DNA from: Cochliopodium minus
Lineage: Eukaryota > Discosea > Himatismenida > Cochliopodiidae
NCBI GenBank assembly: GCA_024220525.1
Contig: JAMYWO010000315.1
Span: 1 to 42,353, forward strand
Direction: 5' to 3'
DNA length: 42,353 nt
The position numbers were made by a program, and so were the translations under genes. The notes beneath the pieces are model-generated. The model was given only the letters and a program-made list of their open reading frames with translations, was not told where the DNA came from and searched no databases. Shown piece by piece: positions 1-11,096 of the stretch. Each line of letters begins with the position of its first letter. The first letter of the stretch is position 1.

Positions 1-1
1 T

Positions 2-92
<91 letters not shown>

Positions 93-118
93 TATATTTA
101 TTTATTTATTTATTATTT
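1..118. repeat. (TTTA)n microsatellite in a Bre1 intron
   Basis: Almost pure TTTA tetranucleotide repeat running into the acceptor AG at 147-148 of the first visible Bre1 exon. It is T-rich on the coding strand of that gene, like other introns here, so I read it as the 3' part of an intron whose 5' part is probably at 26045-26408. Confidence 0.9.
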
Positions 119-148
119 AATTATTTATTAAATTATTGTTTATTGTAG

Positions 149-2976
149 AAAGAGGTATTGGGGGACTATCAGTTTTACATCAATGACTTGCAGAAGAGGT
201 TATCCGAAAAGGAAAAGCTCATTCTTGAGTTAGAGGAAAGGAACAACTATCTCATCCAAGAAGAAAACAAAGTGAAATCTAATGTAATTTATTTATTTTT
301 GATTTTTAGATTTTTATTTTTTTTGATTTTTTATTTTTTTATTTCATTTTATTTTTTTTATTTTTTTTTTTTTTTTTATTTTTTAATTTTTAATTTTTTT
401 TAATTTTTTTTTTCCTATTTTAGTTGGAAGGAATGACAGAGATGTCGATAAAGAAGAGCCACGTTTACGCTCAATTAGAAGACAAATTAAAGTACTACAT
501 GGAGGAGTTGTCCCAATCGAAGCAGAACAACGAGAGTTTGTGTGAAACGAGTGAAAGAAACTCTATTTTTCATTCTTTGGAAATCAAATCTCTCAAAGAA
601 AAATTCGTCAACGAAAAAAACATCCTCACCAAAGAATTGGAACAAGCCAAACAGAAAATTTCTTCTTTTAGGTATTTTTTTATATTATTTTTATCTTTTT
701 TATTTATTTTTTGATCTTTTTGTTTTTATTTTTTTTTTTTTTTTTTTTTTTTGTGGATAGATTTTTTTTTTTTCATTTTATTTTTCTTTTTTTCTTTCGA
801 TTAAAAACAGTCCAAATCATTTTTAAATTATCTTCATTTTTTTTTGTATATTTCCAACATTATCTCCATTTTTTTATTACTTTTTTTTAAATTTTTTTTT
901 ACATTTTTTTTTTTACATATTTTTTTTTTTTTACATTTTTTTATTTTTTTTTTATTTATTCACTCATGTTTCCGTTCAAAGAAACCACAACGACGAACTG
1001 CTCCTCCAACTGCAATCAAAAACATCGACAAACAACGACAACCTCTCTCAAGAGTTTGAAATTCTGAAGCAAAACTATTTGTCGAGAATCGAGTACCTCG
1101 AAAAGAAGAACGAAGAGCTCAAAAAAGATCTTCAAAACAACTTGAGTTCCTCTTCCTCCCTCAACCTTCTCCTCAACAGTGAAAACATTGAAGGAGGAAA
1201 TAATAATAATATTTCCGACAATAATAATAATAATATTTCCGATGAAAAAAATAACATCAACAATAATCACAGTATCAATGGTGTTGGTGGCTTGAAACAC
1301 CTTTTGATTAAGAAGGATGTCCTTTTGGATGAGTCTAATCAGAAGAATGGCCAACTCACCAAGGAAATTGAGTCTCTTCGCCAGCGTCTTTTGTACAAAC
1401 CCCCCCCCCTTATTTTTTATAATTTTAAATTTTTTTTTTTCTAATTTTTATTTTTTTTTGTTTCAATAGAAATATTTGGTTTTTTATGATTTACATTTTT
1501 TTTTTCTTTCATATTTTTATTTTATTGTTAAATTTTTTTTTTCATTTTGATGATTTTTATTGTGAATTATTTTGAACTGATTTTTTTAAATTTTTTCTTT
1601 TTTATTTCGATAATTTTGAATTAAAAATTTTTTAAAAAAAAATTTATTTTTATTCACATTTTTATTTTTTTTTTTTATTACTATAGAAAATGCGAAGAAG
1701 AAAAGGGAGATTTGCAACTTTTGTTGAGTGTGCACCAAACAAGCACAACAGAACAAAGGGAGATCGAAGAGATAAGAAAACAAGAAAAAAAGTTGCAAAA
1801 TGAAAACAAAAAACTCCTCGAACTAATCGAATCCCTCAAGTTGAACTCCTCCGAAAACAGCGTCAATGAAAGTGAAGATTCTACTCAGAAACAAATCAGT
1901 GTTCAAAAAGAAATCAATCTTGTAAAATCATTATTACCTATTTTTTTAATTTATTTTTTATTTATTTTTTTATTATTTTATTTTAAATTATTAAATTTTT
2001 TATAATTTTTATTTTTTATTTTACTTATTATTTCTCCTCATCTTTTATTTAGGACTTAAAAGTGCAGATAGAAGAGCTCAAAAGGACTAAAGAAGAAATA
2101 GGAGAGTCTCTGAGCTTCCAGAAAAAAACAAATGAATCTCTCATCAAAGAAGTAAAATTAGTTCTAAATTCATTCACTGATATATTTTTTTTTTTCTTCC
2201 TTATTTTTTAATTTTAATTTTTTTTTTTTTTTTTTTGATAGATGAATTCTATTCATGTGGGATACGAGGCTTTGCAAGAACAAAATGAAAGAATTTTGAG
2301 CAAAATGAGCAACAAAGAGGAGGACAACCAACAGATTTTGTTGAACGAAAGGCAGAAATCGAAGCAACTCAACAATCTCTTGAAGGACGAAATCGACATT
2401 TTGACCGTAAAAATAGCAAAGTTAAAAGAACTCACTCAAAAGCAAAAGTTGACAATAGAGGAGCTACAAAATCTCAATTCTCAACTTGATCTCTTGCGAC
2501 AAAACAAAGAAGAAACAAAGCTTCAATACGAGATTTACATTTCCATTAATAAGAAACAGAGTCGTGACTTGAACTTTAAGGTGGTTGAACTTTCTAAGAA
2601 CTTGGAGAGTAAAACCAACCAGTATAATGAGCTCAAAAAGAAGACTGAAGAAAACAATCTTTCGCACCAAAAGATTCTCACCAAGATTTCGAAAACTCAA
2701 GAAGAAAACGGTTCTTTGGAAAGAAGATTGCAGAGAGAAAAAGAAAAGTTCAACAACCAAAACGACAATTCTCAGCTCGAAGAGGAACTGAGAGAGTACC
2801 AACAGATTCTAAAGTGTTCTGTTTGTAACGATCGGAGAAAGGATGCTATCATTACCAGGTGCATGCACATGTTTTGCAAAACTTGCATTGAGGAGAATCT
2901 TCGTTTGAGACAGAGAAGTTGTCCTGGTTGTGGTATTAACTTTGGACAGAATGATGTGAAAAGCATCTATTTATAA
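149..2976 (+). CDS. BRE1: Bre1-type RING E3 ubiquitin ligase, C-terminal half (5' end missing here)
   Basis: Six exons: 149-283, 424-671, 982-1392, 1687-1921, 2053-2151, 2242-2976, all with GT-AG introns and matching phases; stop TAA at 2974-2976. The product is almost entirely coiled coil and ends in a C3HC4 RING (CSVCNDRRKDAI, CMHMFCKTC, CPGCG) followed by FGQNDVKSIYL, which matches the RNF20/RNF40/Bre1 C-terminus. The family mono-ubiquitinates histone H2B with Rad6 in the nucleus. Exon 3 carries an Asn-rich insert. Introns are very T-rich. The exon at 149 begins in phase 0 after an acceptor, so upstream exons are missing; a matching N-terminal half lies at 24763-26044. An AATAAA at 2983 may serve polyadenylation. 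Family assignment is firm; completeness is not. Confidence 0.9.
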
Positions 2977-3159
2977 AAAAGGAATAAATAAAAATTATCT
3001 CTGTTATTTCAATTTTTCAAGAAATATGAATTCTAACATAAAAATTGGAAAATAGTAGTACTTGTTTTGTCAGAAAAAAAATTCATGTTCCATTTGTAAA
3101 TTTATAAATGTCCAAGATAGAAATAAAATAAGTTTAATAAAATATTTTGTTTCAGGAAA

Positions 3160-5381
3160 TTAATTTCCTGGATATCTAGGATCTTTAGTTCTTTCACGTG
3201 GAGCAGAAGAAATGATCTGATCAACACGCAAAATCATTTCAGCAGCCTCAGTGGAGCTAATCAAAATTTGAGATTTAACTTTAAAACTCTCGGTGATCTT
3301 GAGAACGGAAATATCAGAGATTTCACCACTATCCATGTTGATTCCAAAAGTGTGATTTCCCTTTGAATGTTGTGCCTTCAACTTGGAAATCAATTCAGCA
3401 GTGTCAAAACCTGCATTGTCAGCAAGAATGGTAGGAATCATACGTAAAGCACGAGCAAATCCTTCAATAGCTATTTTTTTGAAAGAAAGATGAAGTTAAT
3501 TAAATATTCGAAAAATTAAATTTAAAAGATCTTTTACCCAATGCCTCCTTTCCTTCTGTTTTCAAAGCCAATTCGTCAACTGCTTGAGCCATCAACATTT
3601 CACTGCACCCTGCACCCCAAACAACTTTGCTGTTTTTGACCATTTGACTCAAAACACACAAAGCATCATGAAGAGATCTCTCTGCCTAAAAAAAAGGTTT
3701 TGTAAAAAAAAAATCAAAGAAATAAAAAAATGTTGAGGAGTTTACTTCTTCCAAAATATGACTGTTTGCACCTCTTAAGACGATAGCACAAGCTTCCCCA
3801 CCACCACAACCAGAAAATTTAAGAACCTTGTCCTCTCCTAAAAGAAAAAAATATAAAAATAAAAATAAAAAAATGATAAAAAAATGATAAGGTACCAATC
3901 ATGATCTCTTCGATACACTTTGCAGTTCCGAGCTTTACGAGTTCTGGGTTATCAAAAGTACTAACAACTTCTCCTCCCAAAACCAAAGCCAATCTCTCGA
4001 CTCCACTAAAGTCTGCGTGTTCAATGGTGGAAACACCTCTGTCTGTAAAGTATTGTTCTGGGAGATTGTAGATGAGTTGTCTGTTGATAAACAAGTTGAC
4101 TCCATGATCAATAATTTTTTGGCATTTTTGATACATTTTTTCCTGTCAAAAAAAAGAGTTACGTTAAAATTAGATATAATATGGAATTAATTTCAAAAAA
4201 TAGATAGAATACGAATAATATTATTGAAAAAACAATAGTATCATAAAAAATGGATTATTTATGATTGGATGATTTTATAAATAACTCATATCCATAATAA
4301 TTAAGGCTGATTAAAAATTTTTTTGTTTTTTTTACTCTTTCAGTCTCCTCAATTTCTGCAACTTGAGTTGTAGAATTGGTCTCTACAACTGCACTGTAAA
4401 TTTTGATTTTATCAGTATCCATAGGAGTATTGGCAATAAGGATCTTTGCATTTTCCAATTTTTTTGATTGGGAGATACCAAACTTCTTTTCCAAGATGAA
4501 TCCATCATCCAAATAAGATTGTTCCAATGAATCACCTGGTTTTTTAATAATTGAAATTCTATCTAGGTCAGTGCTTCCCTATAAGTAAAAAAATTAATAT
4601 TGGTGAAAATTGTTCAAAATATATTTATGATCAAATTTTTGCCCTTTATACAATAATAATAAATCTCCAAATATTGTACATAGAAATCTTTATTTGCAAT
4701 AATAAATTCCCCAATAAATTATTTAATAGAGAATATTTAAAGAATAATGTAAAAACAATTATGATATAAGGGATGACACTGTGATAAACATCAAAATTAT
4801 TAAGAATATATCTTTACCTTCAATCTTAAAACTGCATCAACAGCAAGATTGGCAAAATGATCCTTTGCAGTACTCAAAATTTTAGAACTGAGAGTGGTTC
4901 TGGCGATATTCAACAAATCTTCTCTGAATTTTTCAGGATCATTAGAATTATCTCTAGCATGTTTTTCAAGGGTCTTGTATGCGATATCTACAGACTTTCT
5001 ATAACCTGAAATAATTGTTTGAGGGTGAATTTTTTTTTCAAGCAATTTTTCAGCTTCTCTCAAAAGTTCTCCAGCCAAAACGCATACAGATGTAGTACCA
5101 TCTCCTACTTCTTCATCTTGTGTTTTGGAAATATCTACTAATACCTTTGCGGTTGGATTATCTACTTGAATTGATTTCAAGATGGTTGCACCATCATTGG
5201 TAACTTGTATTTCTCCCCTTGAATGTTCCCCAGTGGATATCAAAATTTTATCCATTCCTTTTGGCCCCAATGTTGTCTTAACCAAATCTGATACAGCGAT
5301 TGCTCCTATGAAGAAACTTACTTGTGCCTCTTCTCCTTTTTCTACTGTGGAACCTTTCTTTAAAATATTTACGTTTTTCAT
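3160..5381 (-). CDS. CCT2: T-complex chaperonin CCT subunit beta
   Basis: Six exons on the minus strand: 5381-4818, 4578-4336, 4142-3896, 3837-3746, 3685-3538, 3470-3160, giving about 534 aa, the usual family length (about 535). Group II chaperonin signatures are visible: [62 protein letters not shown]. The order of segments and the sequence [11 protein letters not shown] point to the beta subunit rather than another CCT paralogue. It folds actin, tubulin and other cytosolic clients in the 16-mer TRiC ring using ATP. Start is the ATG at 5381. It is divergent from ABITRAM, separated by 154 bp. Exon joins are supported by exact alignment to the family. Confidence 0.95.
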
Positions 5382-5535
5382 TGAGTGAATGGAATAAAAA
5401 TCCTTTTTTTTTTAATTAATATATTTATTCATACTGAAAAAATAAAACCTATTCCTTATTTTTCTTGGTAAATCATTTAAATACCATCAAATCAACTGTC
5501 CCAACCAATATTCAAATCTCTTTTTCAAAATAGAA
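5382..5535. promoter_or_regulatory. Shared divergent promoter region, CCT2/ABITRAM
   Basis: A 154-bp A/T-rich gap between two start codons facing away from each other must hold both core promoters and 5' leaders. No defined motif is claimed; the role is inferred from position. Confidence 0.5.
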
Positions 5536-6176
5536 ATGGAAATCAATAAAAATAATAAAATAGAAACCCTCAAGCTTCAATATGAAAGCGAATGTGGAAT
5601 AATGGTTGAAAATGTGACTTTACTTGATGGTGAAATATCCATTCCTTCACCTCTATCCAACTTTATAGAAAGAAATTATGAAACATATATCTACTATTTT
5701 CAAGATGTAGCTTATCAATTCCTTTTGAAACATGTAAATGGGTAAAATAGAAATCATATCCTCTATTTTTATTCTAATTGATTTTTAGTCTTTGTTTGAT
5801 TGGAATAGATGAGAATAATCCAATCTTCAAAAACAAATATAACATTTTGAGCATAGAATGGACCAAAATTACAGATGAATTGGATGATAAAAAGATTTCG
5901 ACGGTCAAAAAAAGAAAGAGAAAGGGAAGAGGAGTATTCATGAAACACAACACCATTTTATGCAATATTAATTGTTCATATGAAGATAAATCCATAATCG
6001 TTCCAATATATTGCTGCATCAATGGAAATTTGATAGAAAAAAACGAGAATTTATTGAAAAACCCAAATCTTTTATTCACCAAAAGAAATGAAACACATTT
6101 AGCAATTATTTTACCCAATGGATCAACAGAAAAAGAGATTCAGAATTCCTCCTATTTGAAGAGATCTAATATTTGA
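5536..6176 (+). CDS. ABITRAM: ABITRAM/FAM206A-like protein
   Basis: Two exons, 5536-5741 and 5789-6176, with a 47-nt intron; 197 aa, stop TGA. The segments LLKHVNGLCLIGIDE, NCSYEDKSIIVPIYCCING and LIEKNENLLKNPNLL align with the animal FAM206A/Simiate family (HSNRICVI..., RGRLMEVNENILHKP). The family is small, single-domain, and reported in animals as an actin-binding nuclear-speckle protein; a biotin/lipoyl-like fold is suggested for it. The function in this organism is unknown. A basic KKRKRKGRG stretch occurs about residue 110. Assignment rests on remembered family sequence and is moderately strong. Confidence 0.75.
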
Positions 6177-6304
6177 AAGTTGATCTCTTGATTTTCTTAA
6201 TACTTTATAAAATAATTTTATTTTTGTGAATAAATGAAGAATAATTAAAAATTTATAAAAAAAAAAAATTAATATATATCACAAATCAGAAGAGAACCTA
6301 CATA

Positions 6305-7943
6305 ATGATAGTCAACATTCCAAAAAAGGATAAACCTTCAGATTTTGCAATCTCAAATGTATTTAATTTCATTGATGATGTTAATAAAAATGAAGAAATG
6401 AAAGTGAAATCTTATGATTTGATCGAAAAGAATAAGAGAATAGAAATTATCCAACTCTTTTTGGATAATTCATCAACACTTTTTAAAAAAGCAAATGAAA
6501 AGGGTAAATATTTAAATAATATAATATGAAAGGAATTTTAATTAAGGTATCAAAAATTTAAAAAGTGGATGATTGTTTTCTTTTGATTTTTTCATACATA
6601 AATTCATTTGGGGAACAAACAAAAGAAGCAGAGTCAAAAATTATTGATTTTCTTATTGATGAAAAGAATGGAATCAACGAAAATCCTTCCTTTCATCTAA
6701 AAATTTTGAGATTGTAAAAAAATTTTCAAAAAAAAATAACATTTTCTTAATTTATCCCTTTAACATCCCAAAGATTGAATCATATTTATAATGTGGGAGT
6801 GCATAGAAGTAAAGCATTGTTAGAATTGATTAGATATGCGTTCACCCATCAACTTGGAAAGTATATTTTGCCTATTCTCCAGAATATCGATAATTTATTG
6901 AAACAATATAATGTTCCTTTAAATTCAACAAGAGATATTTATAAAGTGATCGGTGAAGGTCTTCAAAATTTGAAAAAAGGGTAAATAATAAATCTTTTTA
7001 TAACATTTGTAAATTCATTATTACTTTCTTTAAAATCAAATAAAGATATGAAGCATTTGAATATGGGAAAAAGTATCTTGCATCTTTCGAAGATGAAAAA
7101 GAAGAAGTAATAGAAAAATCATTGGATTATATTGAAACAATTGTAAAAAAAATTTTTGTAAAGAGATCTTATTTGATTAAATTTATTTATATTTCTTGAT
7201 TTAGGTATTGGATGGAATTAAACTCCCACAAGTATTTGAACTCGAAACAATTTTAGACTTTAAATGCACATCAACATTGGCGAAAAAGGAAAATACCAAA
7301 CTCACCCACCAATTGTTGAAAATCTTTGTGAATGACACTTTGGATCAATTCCTCATCTTCCAAAAGAATAATCAATCCTTCATCTCTCAAAAAAATTTGG
7401 ATGAACAAGTATTGCTCAAGAAAATCAAGTTGCTCAGCCTTTCTTCTTTGGCAACTGGTAAAAAGGAAATCACTTTTGCTGAAATCTCAGAGGCTCTCAA
7501 AGTGGAAGAGATTGATGTGGATAAATGGGTTATTAATGCTATCAGTAGTGAAGTGATTGATGGTAAACTTGATCAATTTACAAGGACTGTCCATATCAAG
7601 TAAATTTTTTTGGAATTAATCTTTATTTTCAAATTTAATTTATTTCTTGGAACCCAGATGGGCATTAAATAGAGTTTTCTTGCAGAATGATTGGGTTAAA
7701 TTGAATGATTCTTTTAATAACTGGTCTCATCAAATTACTATTCTCAAGGAAGTAATGAATGAGAGTACCAAGGTAAAATTTTTAATTTTAAACTTTTTTC
7801 AATTTGATGATTAATCTTTTCAATAGGTTCAATTGCAAGTTCCATATGCTCTTAACAAAAACACCAGCAAACCTATCCCACAAAATACTAATCCAAGAAC
7901 CAAAAACACAAAGACCAACAATAAAAAAAAGACAAAAAATTGA
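6305..7943 (+). CDS. EIF3M: Eukaryotic initiation factor 3 subunit M (PCI domain)
   Basis: Seven exons: 6305-6503, 6566-6713, 6774-6980, 7046-7142, 7205-7599, 7658-7772, 7827-7943; 425 aa (human protein 374). Phases match at every join. The PCI region includes LLKIFVNDTLDQFLIFQKNN, KIKLLSLSSLATGKKEITF, then VDKWVINAISSEVIDGKLDQ, and the tail WVKLNDSFNNWSHQI corresponds to the QWQQLYDTLNAWKQN region of eIF3m. The family member belongs to the eIF3 scaffold on the 40S subunit. The extra length is mainly a polar Lys/Asn/Thr C-terminal tail. It lies in tandem with DENR, another ribosome-associated factor, 145 bp downstream. A COP9-type PCI protein is the alternative but fits less well. Confidence 0.85.
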
Positions 7944-8088
7944 TTTGGTTTTTATTTATTCCCTCTTTTTAAAAGACTTTACAAATAAACTATATTTTCA
8001 AAACATTTCTTGTCTTATATTCTCTTTTTCTTTTTATATTCTCAAATCTTTAGAAAAAATAATAAAAAAAAAAAAAAATAGTAATCAA

Positions 8089-8739
8089 ATGTCTGAAGAA
8101 GAGATTCAAGAAAAAAAAGAAAAGATTAACCAAATTGATGCAAAATATTGTGGAATTTGCCATTGGCCATCAGAATTTTGTTGTTATGGGCCTTCTTTTT
8201 CAAAATGTAAAGAATGGATGAAGGAACATAGAAAAGAATTTGAAGATAAAATGCAAGAATTTGAAAAAATCGCACAAGATATGGAAAAATTACAGAAAAA
8301 GAATAGTGCAAAAGAAGAAGAACCATCAAATGAATCAAAACCAAAAATTAAAATTTATAGACAATCAAGAACCAAGAAAAAATTTGTCACTTCTATTGCA
8401 GGATTGGAGAATTACCCAAGTAAGATATTCATTCCCCTTTAAAAAACTAATATATGCATATTTTAATGACATTATAATAAACTATCATCTCAAGATATAA
8501 AGGTTAAAGATTTATGTTCTGCATTATCTAAAAAATTTGCTTGTACTGCTTCATTCATTAAGCAAAGTGGTGAGGTTGATTTACAAGGAGATGTTGGTAT
8601 TGATCTTGTATATTTTTTGATAGATAATTATGAAATACCAAAGGATTGTTGCAGATTGATAGATAAAACGGTCAAAAAAAAGAAAAATGAAGATCAAAAT
8701 CAACCACCTCCACAAAGTCAAAAAAAGGGAAATAAATAG
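8089..8739 (+). CDS. DENR: Density-regulated protein DENR/Tma22 (SUI1 domain)
   Basis: Two exons, 8089-8419 and 8495-8739; 191 aa, stop TAG. The N-terminus has the Cys cluster YCGICHWPSEFC typical of DENR, followed by a Lys/Glu-rich linker. The C-terminal SUI1-type domain starts SRTKKKFVTSIAGLENY and continues KDLCSALSKKFACTASF. With MCT-1 this family promotes tRNA and 40S recycling and re-initiation. Length is close to the human protein (198 aa). It ends with a Lys-rich tail. The upstream ATG-proximal region is A-rich, as for many genes here. Confidence 0.92.
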
Positions 8740-8910
8740 TTTCTCAATTAAAGATATTTACTAACTTTATTTTTTTTGATTGAAATATTTATATTGATTG
8801 ATGTGTGGCGACACGATTTTTTTATATACTTTACACAAAGATCAAATAAAAAAAAAATAAAAAAAATATATATTTATAAAAAAATAAAAAAAAAAAATTT
8901 ATTGTAAAAT
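8740..8910 (+). promoter_or_regulatory. Intergenic region upstream of the Sec61 alpha start
   Basis: About 170 bp of A/T-rich sequence between the DENR stop and the next ATG. The only G/C-rich element is a small inverted repeat at 8803-8814 (GTGT-GGCG-ACAC). It presumably includes DENR 3' signals and the Sec61 promoter, by position only. Confidence 0.4.
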
Positions 8911-8964
8911 ATGCCCAGATTTTTGGATATTCTCAAGCCAGCGATGGCATTTATACCTGAAATN
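8911..8964 (+). CDS. SEC61A: Sec61 alpha translocon subunit, first 18 codons only
   Basis: An ATG preceded by an A-run opens MPRFLDILKPAMAFIPE and then hits the ambiguous base at 8964. The segment matches the start of Sec61 alpha (human MAIKFLEVIKPFCVILPE). Sec61 alpha is the ER protein-conducting channel. Nothing to the right continues the frame: after the N comes an A-rich heptamer repeat on the wrong strand for a plus-strand intron in this genome. I read it as a gene cut by an assembly break. The stub is short, so identity is probable rather than certain. Confidence 0.7.
8964..8964. other. Ambiguous base marking a probable contig join
   Basis: A single N sits exactly between the Sec61 alpha stub and an A-rich heptanucleotide repeat. 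Coding context changes abruptly across it. Confidence 0.85.
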
Positions 8965-9233
8965 TAAAAAATAAAAAATAAAAAATAAAAAATAAAAAAT
9001 AAAAAATAAAATAAAAAATAAAAAATAAAAAATAAAAAATTTGAGATAAAAAATTTTAAAATAAAAAATTTGAGATAAAAATAAAAAATTAGAAATAAAA
9101 AATAAAAAATGATAAAATTAATTTAATTTTAAAATGATAAAATTAATTAATTTAAAATGATAAAAAATAAAATAAAAAATAAAATAAAAAATAAAATAAA
9201 AAATAAAAAGCAAATATAAAAACTTAAATTTAC
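8965..9233 (-). repeat. Heptanucleotide (TAAAAAA)n and related A-rich repeats, NPRL2 intron
   Basis: From 8965 the sequence is T followed by six A, repeated, then variants of AAAAT units. On the minus strand this is T-rich, as expected for an intron of the minus-strand NPRL2 gene whose donor GT lies at 9233-9232. No coding signal is seen in these 269 bp. Confidence 0.85.
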
Positions 9234-10285
9234 AAAGAAAGAAGTTTTCCAGAAGTATAGTGTTTGGTGATGATGTACTCATGGATGTTATCAAAAAAAG
9301 AAGTGGGAAAAGAAGGAGGTTCCTTGAAAGAAATTTGAGGTCCCTTCTCCTTTTCAAATTCGCTGAAAAAAAGACATTTGATGTTTCTTTCTTCTTCTTT
9401 GTAAAGTTTTTCTAAGAGTTGTTTCTTTTTTTTTTCTTCTTTTTCTTCTTCCTCCCTTCTTTTCTCCTCTTCTTCTTTTCTTTTCTCCTCTTCCTCCCTT
9501 CTTTTCTCTTCTTCTTCTCTTTTTTTCTCTTCCTTTTTCCCCACTGTTCCTCCTCTCTCTATCTTGTTCTTCACTATTATATTGCTTATTGAATTTTCTA
9601 TCTCTCCTTCTTCTCTATTCTTTTCTATCTCCTTGCTTTGATTGCTTGTATTCATTAAATTATTTTGAATAATTATATTTGTTATCGAATTGTCAATGTT
9701 ATTATTAATTTTATGAATGTTGTTATTGATGTTATTATTGTTATAATTATTGATATTATTATTGTCACCATCGTTTATATTACTATTATTGAGATTTGAA
9801 TGTGAAGAATTTAAATTAATATTGATTGTATTTTCGATATTTGATGTTTTTGTTGGAATAAAGAGTTCAAGAATGTCCTTGTATTCTCCATATTTTTCTT
9901 TGAGTTTTGATTTTAGATTTTCATTTTTATTTGCCACATCAATTGGTGATTCATCTTTAATGTTTTTCGATTTGATATCGCTCCTTGATTCTATCAAAAA
10001 ATTTAACATTTCAATGCTTACATTCTCATTTCCAAAAGCTAAATGAAGAGGAATGTTACTTTCATTATTTTTTATATTCAAATCACTTTTGAATTCAACC
10101 AAATGTTTCAAAAATTGGAGAGAAATATCTTTATTTGTACATTCAAGATGCAATGGGGTATTTCCTTCTTTATTAATCAATAAATATATAGTTTTTTCCA
10201 TCAAATTTTGTTTATTCTTTTCATAATCTGTAAATCCCAAATTCTCGAGCAATTTTATCACAAAATTAACATTTATTTTCTCCAT
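9234..10285 (-). CDS. NPRL2: Ankyrin-NPRL2 fusion, first exon (GATOR1 subunit, gene continues elsewhere)
   Basis: One 1052-nt exon from ATG 10285 to a donor at 9233. Residues about 36-130 hold ankyrin-like repeats (NKEGNTPLHLECTNKD, NESNIPLHLAFGNENV, KDESPIDVANKNE). An Asn-rich stretch and a charged Glu/Lys/Arg helix follow. The last 50 residues (IKCLFFSEFEKEKGPQISF, DNIHEYIITK) match the N-terminus of NPRL2 (IECIFFSEFHPTLGP..., VYIITK), its longin domain. NPRL2 with NPRL3 and DEPDC5 restrains TORC1 under amino-acid shortage. The exon ends in phase 2, matching the phase of the NPRL2 exon at 40729. The fusion lies within one open exon. Joined to 39303-40729 it would give about 626 aa. Confidence 0.85.
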
Positions 10286-10411
10286 TTCTTCAATTTTTTT
10301 TTTAATTCCAAAATATTGATCATTTTAAAATTTTTTAACTTTCTAACAACACTTTTTGCCCTACGACTTTTTCAACAGGTAATCATTTCTATCCAAAACA
10401 AAATAAAAAAA
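10286..10411. promoter_or_regulatory. Divergent promoter region between ankyrin-NPRL2 and the small membrane protein
   Basis: A 126-bp A/T-rich gap between opposed start codons; inferred bidirectional promoter, no motif claimed. Confidence 0.45.
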
Positions 10412-10956
10412 ATGAGAAAGATTATTTTGTTGAGGATTTTCTATTTAGTGACCATTTCTTTTGGAATTGGTTTGAATACAATTGTGCATGATCTCAGCAT
10501 TAAAGATAAAGAAAATGTTCCACATTTACATAAAGAAGCTTTATTTTTGGTAAATGCGTTTGGTATATACATTAGAAATTTCCAAAAATCCTTTTCAATC
10601 AATTTTAATTCTAATATTCAGATAAATTTAGCAATTGGGCTACCTTCATTGTTCCCTTCTTTTTAGTAAGTGATTTTACAATTGGATTAATCTTGTTATT
10701 TAAAGAAAGATCAATCCTTGATATTCTCTCCTCTCTCCCAACTTTCTATTATATGTATTTACTCTTTGGATTACATATTCCTTCTCTCGAGTTATTAAAG
10801 AAATCAACACCCGAACTATTTATAGAAATTTCAAGACAACATTTTGTAAATCATCTGATTGTAATGGCAAGGAATGTCCTGATTATTTTCTTTCAATTTC
10901 TTTCAATTTACATTTCAATTGGGAAAATCAACATTGATAAAAAGAAAAGAAATTAA
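10412..10956 (+). CDS. Small four-TM membrane protein, family not recognised
   Basis: Two exons, 10412-10562 and 10667-10956, join in phase 1 to give 146 aa ending TAA. Hydrophobic segments are at about residues 4-24, 44-64, 72-92 and 115-137, separated by short charged loops (HDLSIKDKENVPHLHKE; LLKKSTPELFIEISRQ). The C-terminus is basic (NIDKKKRN), suggesting it faces the cytosol. No signature motif was recognised and no function is offered. It is divergent from ankyrin-NPRL2 and convergent with TMEM184. The splice choice is supported because the exon 1 frame otherwise stops in the intron. Confidence 0.6.
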
Positions 10957-11096
10957 AACTAATATTTAAATTTGAATTTTAATTTATAAAAAGAAAGATA
11001 GAGAACAAAAACAAAGGAATTTCTTTTTTATTCAAACTCACTTTGGGATTATTTTATTATGAAAAAAGAAATTTGAATAAAAAAAGATGTTTTTTT

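Noticed and set aside
9750-10666. Plus-strand open frames across the ankyrin-NPRL2 exon and its promoter
   Set aside because: Shadows of the minus-strand exon; no conserved content.
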